Positions 16,725-26,505 of a stretch of 43,469 nucleotides of DNA are shown here, piece after piece. The notes under the pieces are model-generated. The model was given only the letters and a program-made list of their open reading frames with translations, was not told where the DNA came from and did no database searches. Origin of the DNA: Bacteroidia bacterium. GTDB taxonomy: Bacteria > Bacteroidota > Bacteroidia > SpSt-205. Position 1 is the first letter of the stretch. Every line of letters starts with the position of its first letter. Position numbers and translations under genes: made by a program. The stretch spans positions 23,681-67,149 of the forward strand of contig JANXAJ010000005.1 of the NCBI GenBank assembly GCA_025062295.1. The letters are read 5' to 3'.

Positions 16725-18572
16725 GCGCGGGATAGGCTCGTATCCTGCCTTGAGCTTTTCAATGACAGAAGGGTCTGCAAGAGTCGAGGTATCCCCAAAG
16801 TCTTCTTCTCCTATTACCAGCTTGCGGAGAATCCGCCGCATAATCTTGCCTGAACGGGTCTTGGGAAGGTCTGGAGCAATTTGAATAACGTCTGGCTTTG
16901 CAATAGATCCGATTACCCGCTTGACAGTCTCTATAAGCTCTGCTTTGAGAGTATCTGTATCGTAGGAGGGTATGTCCGTCTTGAGTAGGACGAAAGCATA
17001 AATACCTTGTCCCTTGACGGGATGGGGAAAGCCCACTACAGCTGCTTCTGCAACATAAGGATGAGACACTAAAGCGCTCTCAATTTCGGCGGTGCCCAGC
17101 CGATGTCCAGACACATTTAGTACATCGTCTATGCGTCCTGTAATCCAGTAGTAGCCTTCTTCGTCCCGCTTTGCTCCATCGCCTGTGAAGTAGTAGCCAG
17201 GATAGGGTTGGAAGTAGGTTTGAATGAAGCGCTGGTGATCCCCCCACATGGTGCGAGCTTGTCCAGGCCAACTACTCTTTATGACAAGGATACCCTCTCC
17301 AGGACCTTGGATTTCTTTTCCCTCCGTATCCAAGAGGGCAGGCTGTATGCCAGGCAAAGGAAAGGTGGCTGAGCCGGCTTTGAGGGGAGTCTGACCAGGA
17401 ATTGGGCTAATCAGAATGCCGCCTGTCTCGGTCTGCCACCATGTATCTACAATAGGACACCGGCTATTTCCTACGATTTCATAGTACCACCTCCATGCTT
17501 CAGGATTAATGGGTTCGCCAACCGAGCCCAGCAAGCGCAGACTGTGGCGTGCGGTCTTCTTGACCCATTCATCTCCTGCTCGCATAAGAGCTCGAATCGC
17601 TGTTGGCGCTGTATAAAAGATGGTTACTCCATACTTATCCACTATTTCCCAATACCGACTGGGGCTAGGGTAAAGAGGTGTGCCTTCATATATCACCACT
17701 GTCGCTGCATGAGCTAAAGGTCCGTACACTACATAGGTATGCCCTGTGATCCATCCTACATCTGCCGTACAGAAATAAATATCTTCGGGCTTATACTGAA
17801 AGACAAGGTCAAATGTATGAGCAGCATAGACAAGATAACCACCCGTGGTGTGAAGAAGCCCTTTTGGCTTGCCAGTAGAACCAGAAGTATAAAGAATAAA
17901 GAGGGGATCCTCGGCTTCCATAGCTTGAGCTTCTTCAAAGGGAGGGTCATAGAGTCGAGCTTCTGCATATTCAATATCTCTTCCTGGTTGAAGGGGGACT
18001 TTTGCTCCCGTACGGCGTATCAGGATTACCTTTTCAATTGTAGGGGCATGAGCCACTGCTTGATCTGCCTGAACTTTGAGAGGGATAATTTTACCCCCTC
18101 TGACCCCCTCATCAGCTGTAATAAGAACCTTGGCTTGAGCATCTTGAAGGCGGCTGGTCAGGGCCTCAGTGGAAAATCCAGCAAATACAACCGTATGAAC
18201 CGCTCCTATGCGAGCGCAAGCTAACATCGCAATGATAGCTTCAGGTATAAGTGGTAGGTAAATTCCTACTCGGTCTCCCGGTTGGACTCCGGCTCTCTTG
18301 AGCACTCCCGCAAACTGCTGAACCTCCTTGAGAAGCTCACCATAGGTTAGCTTTCTATTCGGTTCTGAGGGGTCGTCAGGTTCCCATATCAGGGCTAGTC
18401 TCTCAGGAAAGCGGCGAGCATGCCGATCTACACAATTGATGGCTGCATTTAATTTTCCATCTGCAAACCATCGGATAAACACTTGGGGTGGGGTGAAGCT
18501 GAACTCTCCTCCTTGAGTAGGGAATTGAATCCAATCTATAAGTTTTGCTCGGTCCAGCCAATACGCTTGCAT
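16722..18572 (-). CDS. acs: Acetyl-CoA synthetase (AMP-forming)
   Basis: Acs activates acetate to acetyl-AMP and then acetyl-CoA. The 616-residue protein has the N-terminal ACAS domain ([16 protein letters not shown]), the phosphate loop [11 protein letters not shown] (near 230-240) and the core motif [10 protein letters not shown]. The C-terminal [11 protein letters not shown] holds the conserved Lys (about 576), which is known in the family as a site of regulatory acetylation. It is slightly shorter than the E. coli enzyme. The ATG at 18572 lies 4 nt after a near-consensus -7 box (TAATTTCG). It suggests acetate use or scavenging. Confidence 0.95.
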   Translation of the reverse strand: MQAYWLDRAKLIDWIQFPTQGGEFSFTPPQVFIRWFADGKLNAAINCVDRHARRFPERLALIWEPDDPSEPNRKLTYGELLKEVQQFAGVLKRAGVQPGDRVGIYLPLIPEAIIAMLACARIGAVHTVVFAGFSTEALTSRLQDAQAKVLITADEGVRGGKIIPLKVQADQAVAHAPTIEKVILIRRTGAKVPLQPGRDIEYAEARLYDPPFEEAQAMEAEDPLFILYTSGSTGKPKGLLHTTGGYLVYAAHTFDLVFQYKPEDIYFCTADVGWITGHTYVVYGPLAHAATVVIYEGTPLYPSPSRYWEIVDKYGVTIFYTAPTAIRALMRAGDEWVKKTARHSLRLLGSVGEPINPEAWRWYYEIVGNSRCPIVDTWWQTETGGILISPIPGQTPLKAGSATFPLPGIQPALLDTEGKEIQGPGEGILVIKSSWPGQARTMWGDHQRFIQTYFQPYPGYYFTGDGAKRDEEGYYWITGRIDDVLNVSGHRLGTAEIESALVSHPYVAEAAVVGFPHPVKGQGIYAFVLLKTDIPSYDTDTLKAELIETVKRVIGSIAKPDVIQIAPDLPKTRSGKIMRRILRKLVIGEEDFGDTSTLADPSVIEKLKAGYEPIPR

Positions 18573-18576
18573 GCTA

Positions 18577-18584
18577 CGAAATTA
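18577..18584 (-). promoter_or_regulatory. acs promoter -7 box (one mismatch)
   Basis: TAATTTCG differs from TAnnTTTG at one position and ends 4 nt before the acs ATG. It uses the same spacing as the exact boxes in this window. Confidence 0.5.
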
Positions 18585-18649
18585 GGCTGTAAAAGCCTCT
18601 GCCAGCAAAAAAGGCATAGAGGACTTTTTCAAGAGTCTTGAGAGGGTCT

Positions 18650-19726
18650 CTACTGAGAGAGAGCGGCTAAAATGCCTATAATGGCAGCTATTACAAGGAG
18701 AAGTGCGCCAACTTTGACCCAGCTGATGGGGTGGTCCCCGCTGACTACTCCTGTCCGACCATGAATGACGACTCTATAAGGCTTTTGTCCGTATCTGTAG
18801 GCTAGGATATAGATGGGCACATATATCAGCTTTGTCTTCAGAGCCGAGAGTTGGAGTGTCATCTGAAAATCTTTATAAGTGTCTCCTGGAATGGCTTTTT
18901 TGCAAGCAGCTTCAGTCATCTCATGAATCTGCTGATAACCTTCTTTCCAAGCTTGATTGAGGGGTTTGTCAGGCAGGGCTACATCCCAGCCGAGAAAGTA
19001 GCGCGGCTCATATGCGCGTAGATCGGTCGTAGTTGGGAAGCCGCCTACTCCTTCTATGTACCGCTGAGGCAGACTATGGAGCGCTGACACCAGCACATCA
19101 TCGTAAAAATCCCGATGATGACCAGAGACAGGGGCTCCCCATTCTATGTAAGTAACGGTCTGGGTTTGCCAGGTGTGAGTACTCTGGTTGAAAATGCGTT
19201 CATTTCTGGTGCGTCGGTAGCCAGGCACAGCCCGCCAGTGAGCCCATACCTGAGCATCAAAAGTCCATATAGGTAGATACACGCCTCGCATATCCTCTAA
19301 ACGAGTACGACGAGTCAGATCAGAAGGGGCAAACCAGAGTCCCTTCAACCATCGTCGGAAGGCTTCGTGAGCTATTGTCGGCTCTACACTGAAGGGGAGA
19401 ACTCCTTGCGGACGTACGGGCTGATCTTGAAGAAGAGTCTCACTCACTGCTTCTGCGCCACAAAAGTCGCAGGTAGCTCGCACCTCCCGATAGGCAATTT
19501 GAGCTCCGCAACTGCGACAGCTCAAAATTCGGTGGGTAGGTATCGCTTCCCGCTGGCTCTGAGCTGCCGCTAAGGCAGCCTCTAAGTCTATCTCTTCTAT
19601 TCCTTCGCTTGAGAAAGGAATCTCCTCCTCTTGTCCGCAGTATGGACATCGGAGTTTTTCTCTACCTGCATCATAGACCACAGAAGCACCACAGCTTCTA
19701 CACCGAATAGTCAATACCTCCTCCAT
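18650..19726 (-). CDS. Double zinc-ribbon protein with C-terminal membrane anchor
   Basis: The 358-residue protein starts with two rubredoxin/TFIIB-like zinc ribbons: Cys 9, 12, 27, 30 and Cys 70, 73, 86, 89. A roughly 220-residue domain rich in aromatic residues follows (MRGVYLPIWTFDAQVWAHW, VPIYILAYRYGQKPYRVVI). It ends in a single hydrophobic segment (VGALLLVIAAIIGILAAL, about 338-355) that would anchor it with the ribbons in the cytosol. Homologous proteins are annotated only as zinc-ribbon domain proteins and I cannot give a function. It is divergent from tsf and starts 5 nt after its own -7 box. Confidence 0.82.
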   Translation of the reverse strand: MEEVLTIRCRSCGASVVYDAGREKLRCPYCGQEEEIPFSSEGIEEIDLEAALAAAQSQREAIPTHRILSCRSCGAQIAYREVRATCDFCGAEAVSETLLQDQPVRPQGVLPFSVEPTIAHEAFRRWLKGLWFAPSDLTRRTRLEDMRGVYLPIWTFDAQVWAHWRAVPGYRRTRNERIFNQSTHTWQTQTVTYIEWGAPVSGHHRDFYDDVLVSALHSLPQRYIEGVGGFPTTTDLRAYEPRYFLGWDVALPDKPLNQAWKEGYQQIHEMTEAACKKAIPGDTYKDFQMTLQLSALKTKLIYVPIYILAYRYGQKPYRVVIHGRTGVVSGDHPISWVKVGALLLVIAAIIGILAALSQ

Positions 19727-19731
19727 TAGAG

Positions 19732-19739
19732 CAAAGGTA
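19732..19739 (-). promoter_or_regulatory. Promoter -7 box of the zinc-ribbon gene
   Basis: The minus-strand TACCTTTG ends 5 nt before the ATG at 19726. It shares a 49-bp divergent region with the tsf promoter. Confidence 0.7.
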
Positions 19740-19763
19740 CAGTCTCATAACTATCTAAACCTC

Positions 19764-19771
19764 TAACTTTG
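19764..19771 (+). promoter_or_regulatory. tsf promoter -7 box, leaderless
   Basis: TAACTTTG ends 4 nt before the tsf ATG. No ribosome binding site fits in so short a leader, although tsf should be one of the most strongly expressed genes here. Confidence 0.7.
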
Positions 19772-19775
19772 TCGC

Positions 19776-20621
19776 ATGACGACCATCACCGCTGAGCAGG
19801 TCAAAAAGCTCCGAGATACGACAGGAGCTGGGATCATGGACTGCAAGAAAGCCCTAGAAGAAGCTCAGGGTAATTTTGACTTAGCTATTGAGATTCTGCG
19901 AAAGAGGGGCCATAAGATAGCTGCTGCTCGGCAAGAGCGGGACGCTAAGGAAGGCGCCGTTTTTGCTGCTGTCAGTTCTCATGAAGGACATATGATTCTG
20001 CTTGGCTGTGAAACAGACTTCGTAGCTAAAAATCAGGAATTTAGAGCGTTTGGTCAGAAGATTGCTCAAGCCTCCTTGGAAAATGGAGTCAAAAGCATAG
20101 AGGAAGTTCATACTTTGATTATTGATGGACTTCCTCTCGCTGAAAAAGTAGCTGAGTTGACTGCTAAAATCGGGGAAAAGCTGGAGGTGAGCCGTTGGGC
20201 GCGGTTAGAAGGTGAATATGTAACCGCTTACATCCATTTGGGGGGCAGAATAGGCGTCTTAGTTGCGCTGAGTGGTGTAGATCAGCTGGATGAAGCCACT
20301 TTAGAAGAAGTTGGACAAAATATTGCTATGCAAGTTGCTGCTTTGCGGCCAGTAAGTGTAGATCGGTATAGCGTTCCTGCAGACCTTTTAGAAAAGGAAA
20401 AAGAGATTGCTCGAGAACAGGCTCGAGCCGAAGGAAAGCCAGAGGCTCTTTTAGAAAAGATAGCGGTGGGTAAACTGGAAAAGTTCTTTAAGGAAGTCGT
20501 GCTTTTAGAGCAGGAGTATTTCAAGGATAGCCAGAAAACGATCGGTCAATACCTTAAGTCCATTTCACCAAAGCTAACTGTTTCGGGATTCATACGCTTT
20601 CAAGTCGGAGGGAAAGCATGA
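19776..20621 (+). CDS. tsf: Translation elongation factor Ts
   Basis: EF-Ts is the nucleotide exchange factor for EF-Tu. The N-terminal UBA-like domain contains the conserved [19 protein letters not shown], and the core has [13 protein letters not shown]. Length (281 residues) is normal. The gene usually follows rpsB, but here it heads its own unit with a promoter directly upstream and is coupled to pyrH by an ATGA overlap. Identification is secure. Confidence 0.97.
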   Translation: MTTITAEQVKKLRDTTGAGIMDCKKALEEAQGNFDLAIEILRKRGHKIAAARQERDAKEGAVFAAVSSHEGHMILLGCETDFVAKNQEFRAFGQKIAQASLENGVKSIEEVHTLIIDGLPLAEKVAELTAKIGEKLEVSRWARLEGEYVTAYIHLGGRIGVLVALSGVDQLDEATLEEVGQNIAMQVAALRPVSVDRYSVPADLLEKEKEIAREQARAEGKPEALLEKIAVGKLEKFFKEVVLLEQEYFKDSQKTIGQYLKSISPKLTVSGFIRFQVGGKA

Positions 20622-21328
20622 AGTACCGTCGCATTCTCCTCAAACTAAGTGGAGAAGCCCTCATGGGAGAAAAAGGCTATGGGATAGAGGCTAATCAATT
20701 GCGCTACTATGCTGAAGAAATAGCGAAGGTAGTGAGAGCGGGAGTCCAAGTGGCGGTGGTGATTGGGGGAGGGAATATCTTTCGGGGTATAGAAGGTAGA
20801 GAGCAGGGACTGGAGGAGGTCCAAGCTCATTATATGGGCATGCTTGCCACTGTCATTAATGCTTTAGCCCTTCAAAATGCGCTTGAACAGAAGGGGGTGC
20901 CCACGCGTGTACAATCCGCAATAGAAATGCAGCGGGTATGTGAGCCCTTTATTCGTCGTCGAGCGATCCGCCATTTAGAAAAGGGAAGAGTCGTCATATT
21001 TGCTGCGGGTACAGGAAATCCTTTCTTCACGACAGATACAGCTGCTACGCTGAGAGCGATTGAGATAGGAGCTGAGCTCCTACTAAAAGGGACTCGTGTA
21101 GATGGAATATATACGGCTGATCCGGAAAAAGACACCACCGCTCGTCGCCTGACTCAAATCTCCTATAGGGAAGCCTTAGAGAAGCGCTTGGCTGTCATGG
21201 ACCTGACTGCCTTTACCCTGTCGCAGGAATACAACTTACCTATGGCAGTTTTCAATATCAATGAGCCGAACGCTCTTTATCGGATAGTAGCAGGCGAGCC
21301 TGTGGGCACCTTGGTTACAGCTCCTTAG
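20618..21328 (+). CDS. pyrH: Uridylate kinase
   Basis: PyrH phosphorylates UMP to UDP. The 236-residue amino-acid-kinase-fold protein shows [13 protein letters not shown] (about 5-17), [27 protein letters not shown] and [11 protein letters not shown], all hallmarks of bacterial UMP kinase. The ATG overlaps the tsf stop (ATGA). The usual downstream frr is absent; a TetR gene converges on it instead. Confidence 0.97.
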   Translation: MKYRRILLKLSGEALMGEKGYGIEANQLRYYAEEIAKVVRAGVQVAVVIGGGNIFRGIEGREQGLEEVQAHYMGMLATVINALALQNALEQKGVPTRVQSAIEMQRVCEPFIRRRAIRHLEKGRVVIFAAGTGNPFFTTDTAATLRAIEIGAELLLKGTRVDGIYTADPEKDTTARRLTQISYREALEKRLAVMDLTAFTLSQEYNLPMAVFNINEPNALYRIVAGEPVGTLVTAP

Positions 21329-21352
21329 AGAGGAATGAGCTCAAAGAAAGGC

Positions 21353-21901
21353 TTATACTCCTTTTACAGCTTCCCAAAATAGTCGCGGGGCTTCCTGGCA
21401 GTAGTACTTCTCCCACTCAGCAGGGGGGAAGCTAAACCATAAAGGAATCAGAGCCAGTCCCCATTGTTGTGTAAGGATGAATTCTATGCGCAGAGGCTTG
21501 ATTAGACCGAAGGCTTGGGCACTTTGAAGGGCTTCTATCCATTCGGGCAGCTGGAGAGGATTCGGACTCAAAAGCAGTGGAGGGAGAAGGTGAGGAGCTT
21601 GACCCACCCTTGGCAATGAGAGGCTGTGAGCTGCCTCATAGAAGCGCTGGTAAAATACTTGGACTCGCTCTGGTAACGGTTTGCTTGCCTCGCGTAGAGG
21701 CTCGGTCACCTTCTCTAAGGACGGTGGCACTAACTCATTCTGAATCGCTTCATAAAGTCCCCGCTTGTTCCGAAAGTAGTAGTGAATCTGAGCTGTATGA
21801 ACACCTGCAGCACGGGCTATCCGCTCTAATCGTGCTCCATCGTATCCATGCTGAGCGAATTCCCGAACAGCAGCTTCCTTAATGCGTTGAATCGCCTCCA
21901 C
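21353..21901 (-). CDS. TetR-family transcriptional regulator
   Basis: The 182-residue protein has an N-terminal TetR helix-turn-helix (about residues 21-50: DGARLERIARAAGVHTAQIH then YYFRNKRGLYEAI) and an uncharacterised ligand-binding domain. I chose GTG at 21901 because an exact -7 box (TAACTTTG) ends 5 nt upstream. The alternative TTG at 21922 would lie upstream of that box. It is divergent from the methyltransferase gene, which is a candidate target along with itself. The ligand is unknown. Confidence 0.88.
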   Translation of the reverse strand: MEAIQRIKEAAVREFAQHGYDGARLERIARAAGVHTAQIHYYFRNKRGLYEAIQNELVPPSLEKVTEPLREASKPLPERVQVFYQRFYEAAHSLSLPRVGQAPHLLPPLLLSPNPLQLPEWIEALQSAQAFGLIKPLRIEFILTQQWGLALIPLWFSFPPAEWEKYYCQEAPRLFWEAVKGV

Positions 21902-21906
21902 TCCTG

Positions 21907-21914
21907 CAAAGTTA
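21907..21914 (-). promoter_or_regulatory. TetR gene promoter -7 box
   Basis: TAACTTTG on the minus strand ends 5 nt before a GTG. The box lies inside the longest open frame for this gene, which argues that the longer frame is not the real start. Inverted AGTTA/TAACT arms (21910-21914 and 21932-21936) overlap it and might be an operator, but they are short. Confidence 0.65.
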
Positions 21915-21968
21915 TCCTTCAAGACCTTCTGTAACTCTTTCCCCCTCCTATGCTTATCAAGTTTGTCG

Positions 21969-21976
21969 TATATTTG
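21969..21976 (+). promoter_or_regulatory. Methyltransferase gene promoter -7 box
   Basis: TATATTTG ends 8 nt before the ATG at 21985. This is the longest of the short gaps in the window. Confidence 0.5.
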
Positions 21977-21984
21977 CTCTATAT

Positions 21985-22725
21985 ATGAATCTAAGTAGTT
22001 TTAGTCTCGGTTCCTCCTCAGTGAAGAAGCTCGCAAAGAGCCTATCACCCCGGTCAATATACAGGAGACTCTTCAAAAGTGGTGAAGAGATTCGCATACC
22101 GAATATTTGGGGCGATAGAGATGTAGAATATTCTTTTTTAGTGGGTTATTTGCCCTCCTCTGGAGGTAAGGCTTTAGACTTTGGGTCTTTTGGTTCTTAT
22201 GTGCCTCTTATGCTCGCACAACGTGGCTATGAGGTGGTGGCAATGGACAGACAGACCATGGAGTTTTTTTGGGTTCATCCCCGAGTTAGGCTGCTTCAAG
22301 CAGATATTTTAGAGAATGACTTGGATTGGAATGAGCATTTTGATCTTATCACGAATATTTCTTCCATAGAACATGTGGGCTTAGCTGGCAGGTATGGTGT
22401 GAAGAAGGATTGCCCTGAAGGGGACCTCTTAGCTATGAGAAAACTGAGGGATTGGCTAAAGAAGGGTGGCATACATATCCTCACTGTACCAGTGGGGAGG
22501 GATGCGGTTTTCTCGCCTTTAGCTCGTGTATATGGGGAGAAACGACTACCTATGCTTCTTGAAGGTTATACGCTCCTCCATGAGGAGTACTGGGCTAAGC
22601 CTGGTAGAGATAATAAGTGGTATCCCGTGGAAAAGAAGTATGCTCTTAGCTACCAAGCAGAGGTAGAGAAGTGGAGTCCTGGTGGAAACATTTATGCGCT
22701 TGGGTGTTTTTTGCTTCAGAAGTAG
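21985..22725 (+). CDS. SAM-dependent methyltransferase-like protein (DUF268-type)
   Basis: The 246-residue protein has a Rossmann-type methyltransferase core: KALDFGSFGSYVPLML (glycine loop), EVVAMDRQ (acidic residue after strand 2) and FDLITNISSIEHVGLAGRYG. The EHVGL.RYG motif followed by GDLLAMRKLRDWLKKGG and LTVPVGRDAVF resembles the DUF268 family, often found in glycan or cell-envelope clusters. No glycan genes are nearby, so the substrate is open. A basic N-terminal 40-residue stretch precedes the core. It stands alone and converges on ftsH. Confidence 0.78.
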   Translation: MNLSSFSLGSSSVKKLAKSLSPRSIYRRLFKSGEEIRIPNIWGDRDVEYSFLVGYLPSSGGKALDFGSFGSYVPLMLAQRGYEVVAMDRQTMEFFWVHPRVRLLQADILENDLDWNEHFDLITNISSIEHVGLAGRYGVKKDCPEGDLLAMRKLRDWLKKGGIHILTVPVGRDAVFSPLARVYGEKRLPMLLEGYTLLHEEYWAKPGRDNKWYPVEKKYALSYQAEVEKWSPGGNIYALGCFLLQK

Positions 22726-22800
22726 GGCTTATTATTCTTAGAGCCTTTGCTTGCGCGCCTCATTTTGGTACACAGTTTCAAGGGTGATAGTTTTGAAAGA

Positions 22801-24693
22801 TCACTCGGAGGAATTCACGGTTACCTTTTCAAGGGGGCTCCCGAAGGGGCGGGGCCCTAAGATAGACTCTATTTCCTCTTGATAGAGTACTTCTTTCTCC
22901 AGGAGGCGTTCAGCTAGTGCTTGTAGCTTTTCATAGTGTTCATGGAGGAGGCTTCGCGCTCTTTCGTATGCTTGCTGGATGATTCGTTGAGCTTCTGCGT
23001 CAATTCGTCGGGCTGTCTCCTCAGAATAAGGCCTTTGCCAGAAGGTTTCTTCAGTCGGGCGAAAAGCAAAATGACCTAATTCAGACATACCATACTGGGT
23101 CACCATAGCGTAGGCAAGCTGGGTTACCCGCTCCAAGTCATTTTGAGCCCCAGTAGAGATTTGTCCAAAGCTAATCTCTTCTGAAGCGCGACCTGCCAGC
23201 ATCATTGCCATCATGTCTATAAGCTGAGCTTGCGTGTAGATGTACTGCTCTTTCGGAAGATACTGAGCATATCCTAACGCCGCATAGCCCCGAGGTATGA
23301 TAGATACTTTGAGGAGGGGGTCTGCATGCTCTAAGAACCATCCCGCCACCGCATGTCCTGCTTCATGGTAAGCTACGATTCGCTTTTCTTCTGGTGAGAT
23401 AACTTTACTACGGCGCTCCAGACCCCCAATTACCTTATCAATTGCCTCCTGAAAGTCACTCATCGTAATGGCTGGGCGATCGCGACGAGCCGCGATAAGG
23501 GCAGCCTCATTACACACATTTGCAATATCTGCTCCCACAAACCCAGGGGTCTGTAGAGCAAGCTTATGCACATCTACATCGGGAGCTAAGATGAGATTCC
23601 GAATATGGACTCGGAAAATCGCTTCTCTTTCTTTTATGTCTGGTCTATCTATGTAAATAACTCTATCAAATCGTCCTGGGCGCAGGAGTGCTGAATCCAA
23701 AATATCTGGGCGATTAGTAGCTGCCATGACAATAATCCCGCTCTCTGTGTTGAAGCCGTCCATTTCTACAAGGAGCTGATTGAGGGTGCTTTCTCGCTCA
23801 TCATTTGAAATAGGGACATTGACGCGGCTTCGGCTTCGTCCAACTGCATCTATCTCATCTATGAAGATGATGCAAGGAGCCTTTTCTTTTGCTTGGCGAA
23901 AAAGGTCTCGGACACGAGCAGCTCCCACGCCAACAAACATTTCTACAAAGTCAGAGCCACTAATGCTGAAAAAAGGCACGCCAGCTTCGCCCGCTACGGC
24001 TTTTGCTAAGAGGGTCTTGCCAGTGCCCGGAGGACCTACAAGAAGTACCCCCTTCGGAATTTTTCCCCCTAGCCTAGTAAACTTCTGAGGATTTTTCAGA
24101 AACTCCACCACTTCCTGTACCTCTTGCTTAGCCTCTTCAAGTCCTGCTACATCATTGAAGGTAATAGAAACGCGATTCTCCGTATCAAATACGGCGGCTC
24201 GGCTGCGACCAATAGAAAAGATGTTGCCTGGACCAGGGGCACCCCCTCGCCCACTCATGCGGCTGATGAAAAAAAACCATAAAGCAATAATCAGCCCAAT
24301 GGGCAAAATATATTGAAGCAGAATTCCTAAATAATCAGTGCGTTCCGTAACTTCATAAGGAATATGTCGCTGCTGGAGATATTCTTCTAACTTTTCTGAG
24401 GAAACCACTCTAAAGCTAAATGGTAGCCATCCCCAAAAGCCCTTTCTCAGACGCTGCTGAATATCGCTAAGCTCCATTGCCTGAGGCGTCAGATACACTT
24501 CAGCCTCACCTCGGTTGGCGATGAGGATCACTTTTTTGACGAGGCGTCGCTCTACCCATTGCTGAAAGTCCAAATAGGTAATTGGAACGGAGGTTTGCCT
24601 CTCTGGCATAAATACAAAAGAGAGGAGCAGAACTACGAAGAGGAGGAGATAGAGCCAATACAAATTGAAGGTAGGCTGGCGAGGATTTCGCAT
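22801..24693 (-). CDS. ftsH: ATP-dependent zinc metalloprotease FtsH
   Basis: FtsH is the membrane-bound AAA+ protease that degrades misfolded membrane proteins. The 630-residue protein has two membrane segments (about 9-29 and 120-145) flanking a small periplasmic domain, the Walker A motif GPPGTGKT (about 219-226) and Walker [10 protein letters not shown]. The second region of homology is [18 protein letters not shown] and the zinc site is HEAGH (about 442-446). The -7 box (TATTTTTG, 24721-24714) ends 20 nt before the ATG, so this mRNA should have a short leader, unlike most genes here. A weak AAGGA lies only 2 nt before the ATG. Confidence 0.97.
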   Translation of the reverse strand: MRNPRQPTFNLYWLYLLLFVVLLLSFVFMPERQTSVPITYLDFQQWVERRLVKKVILIANRGEAEVYLTPQAMELSDIQQRLRKGFWGWLPFSFRVVSSEKLEEYLQQRHIPYEVTERTDYLGILLQYILPIGLIIALWFFFISRMSGRGGAPGPGNIFSIGRSRAAVFDTENRVSITFNDVAGLEEAKQEVQEVVEFLKNPQKFTRLGGKIPKGVLLVGPPGTGKTLLAKAVAGEAGVPFFSISGSDFVEMFVGVGAARVRDLFRQAKEKAPCIIFIDEIDAVGRSRSRVNVPISNDERESTLNQLLVEMDGFNTESGIIVMAATNRPDILDSALLRPGRFDRVIYIDRPDIKEREAIFRVHIRNLILAPDVDVHKLALQTPGFVGADIANVCNEAALIAARRDRPAITMSDFQEAIDKVIGGLERRSKVISPEEKRIVAYHEAGHAVAGWFLEHADPLLKVSIIPRGYAALGYAQYLPKEQYIYTQAQLIDMMAMMLAGRASEEISFGQISTGAQNDLERVTQLAYAMVTQYGMSELGHFAFRPTEETFWQRPYSEETARRIDAEAQRIIQQAYERARSLLHEHYEKLQALAERLLEKEVLYQEEIESILGPRPFGSPLEKVTVNSSE

Positions 24694-24713
24694 AGTCCTT
24701 GAGTTGAGTCTAA

Positions 24714-24721
24714 CAAAAATA
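24714..24721 (-). promoter_or_regulatory. ftsH promoter -7 box
   Basis: TATTTTTG on the minus strand ends 20 nt before the ftsH ATG, giving a leader of about 14 nt. It is divergent from the surE promoter. Confidence 0.45.
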
Positions 24722-24752
24722 AGGCGTTTTGAGGTACACAGGCATTTTTTTG

Positions 24753-24760
24753 TTATTTTG
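24753..24760 (+). promoter_or_regulatory. surE promoter -7 box (one mismatch)
   Basis: TTATTTTG departs from TAnnTTTG at position 2 and ends 4 nt before the GTG of surE. It sits within the longer open frame and so supports the internal GTG start. Confidence 0.5.
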
Positions 24761-24764
24761 GGAT

Positions 24765-25520
24765 GTGCGGATTCTGGTATGTAATGATGATGGAATTACA
24801 GCTAAGGGTTTGCGTGCATTAGTGGAGGTGGCACAAGAATTTGGCGAAGTCATGGTGGTGGCGCCAGATCGCCCCCAAAGCGGCATGGGTCATGCGATTA
24901 GCATTGGGGTACCCCTTCGTTTATATCCTTCCTCTGCTTTTGGACCCGATATTCCAGCTTGGGCTTGTAGTGGGACTCCTGCTGACTGTGTAAAGTTAGC
25001 TACAGGGGTTTTAGGCCTTGATCCAGAGCTCCTTCTTTGCGGTATCAATCATGGGGCTAACTTCTCTATTAGCGTCTTCTACTCAGGAACCCTCTCAGCT
25101 GCTATAGAGGGGGCCTTTGAAGGCATCCCCTCCATTGGTTTTTCCCTTCTCAACTACAGCATGGAGGCTGATTTTAGTGCAGCTCAGGCCATTGTGCGAG
25201 AGGTGATTCTGCTCTACTTGGCCCAACCCTTTCCAGCCCATGTACCCCTCAATGTGAATATTCCGAACCTTCCTCTGTCAGAGATAAAAGGGATTCGACT
25301 TACGCGGCAGGCGCAGGGACGCTTCATTGAGCAATTTGAACAGCGGATAGACCCTTATGGTCAGCCGTATTACTGGATGGTGGGGCGCTTTGAGAGTTCG
25401 GATACTGGGAGCGATACAGACCTCTGGGCCTTAGAAAAAGGGTATGTGTCTATCTGTCCCCTTCTGACAGATTTGACCAATCATCACTTTTTGCATCACT
25501 GGGAAGTGATTCAGCGGTAA
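24765..25520 (+). CDS. surE: 5'/3'-nucleotidase SurE
   Basis: SurE is a metal-dependent nucleoside monophosphatase linked to stress and stationary-phase survival. The family N-terminus [10 protein letters not shown] (acidic metal ligands Asp 8 and 9), [13 protein letters not shown] and GINHGANFS are present. I start at GTG 24765 (251 residues) because family members begin exactly at this MRILV segment and a near-consensus -7 box ends 4 nt upstream. The upstream in-frame TTG at 24729 would add a non-homologous tail. ftsY starts 1 nt after the stop. Confidence 0.93.
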   Translation: MRILVCNDDGITAKGLRALVEVAQEFGEVMVVAPDRPQSGMGHAISIGVPLRLYPSSAFGPDIPAWACSGTPADCVKLATGVLGLDPELLLCGINHGANFSISVFYSGTLSAAIEGAFEGIPSIGFSLLNYSMEADFSAAQAIVREVILLYLAQPFPAHVPLNVNIPNLPLSEIKGIRLTRQAQGRFIEQFEQRIDPYGQPYYWMVGRFESSDTGSDTDLWALEKGYVSICPLLTDLTNHHFLHHWEVIQR

Positions 25521-25521
25521 T

Positions 25522-26478
25522 ATGAGCTTCTGGGATTGGTTGAAGGGTAAGAAAGCCGAGCCCTCTTCAGCGATAGAGAGAGGTTTAGAGAAGTCAAGAC
25601 AAGGCTTTTGGGGGCGCATTCGTGCCTTCTTTGCGGGGCGGCGTTCCCTTGATCCTGAGAGTTGGGAGGAATTGGAAGCCCTTCTCCTCTCAGCTGATGT
25701 AGGACCTGCTGTTACGGAGGCCATCCTCTCTACGCTTCAGAAAAGCTTGAAGGAACAGCCTTTGCAACCAGAAGAGACCTTGTCAGATCGGCTGCGAGGG
25801 ATTCTGCTCCCTCTGATAGAGCGTCCTTTCGTGCCTTCATCAGGGCATCCCTATGTGATTCTTTTAGTTGGAGTAAATGGCGTGGGCAAGACCACTACTG
25901 TCGCTCGATTAGCTTATAGGTTCAAAGAGGAAGGCAAGCGAGTCCTTATAGGAGCAGCTGACACTTTCCGAGCAGCTGCTGTGGATCAGCTTCGCCAATG
26001 GAGCGAAAAGCTGGCTATTCCGATTGTTGAGAAGGGAATGGGGGCTGATCCAGGCGCCGTTGCCTACGAAGCAGTCCAAAAGGCAGTCCATGAAGCCTAC
26101 GATGTTGTATTGATTGACACAGCTGGACGGCTTCACACTCGGACGCCTCTTATGCAGGAACTTTCAAAGATCCATCGCGTCATAGGGAAAGCCCTTCCCG
26201 GCGCACCTCATGAGGTACTTTTAGTTATAGATGCAACAACGGGACAAAATGCTCTTCGCCAGGCAGAAGTTTTCATCCAAGCTGCTCATTGTACAGGGCT
26301 TGTCTTGACGAAGTTAGATGGTACAGCTAAAGGAGGAGTAGCCTTTGCCCTCGTAGAAAAGACAGGTCTGCCCATCCGATTTGTTGGCGTGGGCGAACAG
26401 GCAGAAGACTTAGTACCTTTCTCACCTCATGCTTTCGTCTCCGCTCTCTTGAAAGAAGAACCTATACCCGCTCCCTAA
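25522..26478 (+). CDS. ftsY: Signal recognition particle receptor FtsY
   Basis: FtsY is the SRP receptor GTPase that delivers nascent membrane proteins to the translocon. The 318-residue protein lacks the long acidic A domain of E. coli and is essentially the NG core. It has an N domain (about 20-100), G1 GVNGVGKTTT (117-126), DTFRAAAVDQL (147-157), DTAGR (199-203) and TKLDGTAKGG. The aromatic, Lys-rich N-terminus (MSFWDWLKGKK) may contact the membrane. It follows surE by one base (TAATATG), without a ribosome binding site. Confidence 0.97.
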   Translation: MSFWDWLKGKKAEPSSAIERGLEKSRQGFWGRIRAFFAGRRSLDPESWEELEALLLSADVGPAVTEAILSTLQKSLKEQPLQPEETLSDRLRGILLPLIERPFVPSSGHPYVILLVGVNGVGKTTTVARLAYRFKEEGKRVLIGAADTFRAAAVDQLRQWSEKLAIPIVEKGMGADPGAVAYEAVQKAVHEAYDVVLIDTAGRLHTRTPLMQELSKIHRVIGKALPGAPHEVLLVIDATTGQNALRQAEVFIQAAHCTGLVLTKLDGTAKGGVAFALVEKTGLPIRFVGVGEQAEDLVPFSPHAFVSALLKEEPIPAP

Positions 26479-26490
26479 GAGAGTTTTTCA

Positions 26491-26498
26491 TATTTTAG
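26491..26498 (+). promoter_or_regulatory. Lipoprotein gene promoter -7 box (one mismatch)
   Basis: TATTTTAG ends 7 nt before the ATG at 26506 and 2 nt before an out-of-frame ATG at 26501. Confidence 0.4.
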
Positions 26499-26505
26499 AG
26501 ATGAA

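Noticed and set aside
18629-18641. Palindrome TCAAGAGTCTTGA downstream of the zinc-ribbon gene as a terminator
   Set aside because: It has a 6-bp arm with a 1-nt centre, which cannot form a stable RNA hairpin as written, and there is no U-tract on the minus strand.
21336-21343. Palindrome TGAGCTCA between pyrH and the TetR gene
   Set aside because: It is only 8 bp, has no flanking symmetry, and is too short to call an operator or terminator.
21910-21936. Inverted AGTTA/TAACT arms in the TetR promoter as an operator
   Set aside because: The arms are 5 bp and part of one overlaps the promoter box itself, so the symmetry may be incidental.
22783-22807. Possible hairpin GGGTGAT...ATCACTC over the ftsH stop
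   Set aside because: The stem needs a G-T wobble on one strand and becomes an A-C mismatch on the strand that matters for ftsH. The loop is 11 nt and there is no U-tract.
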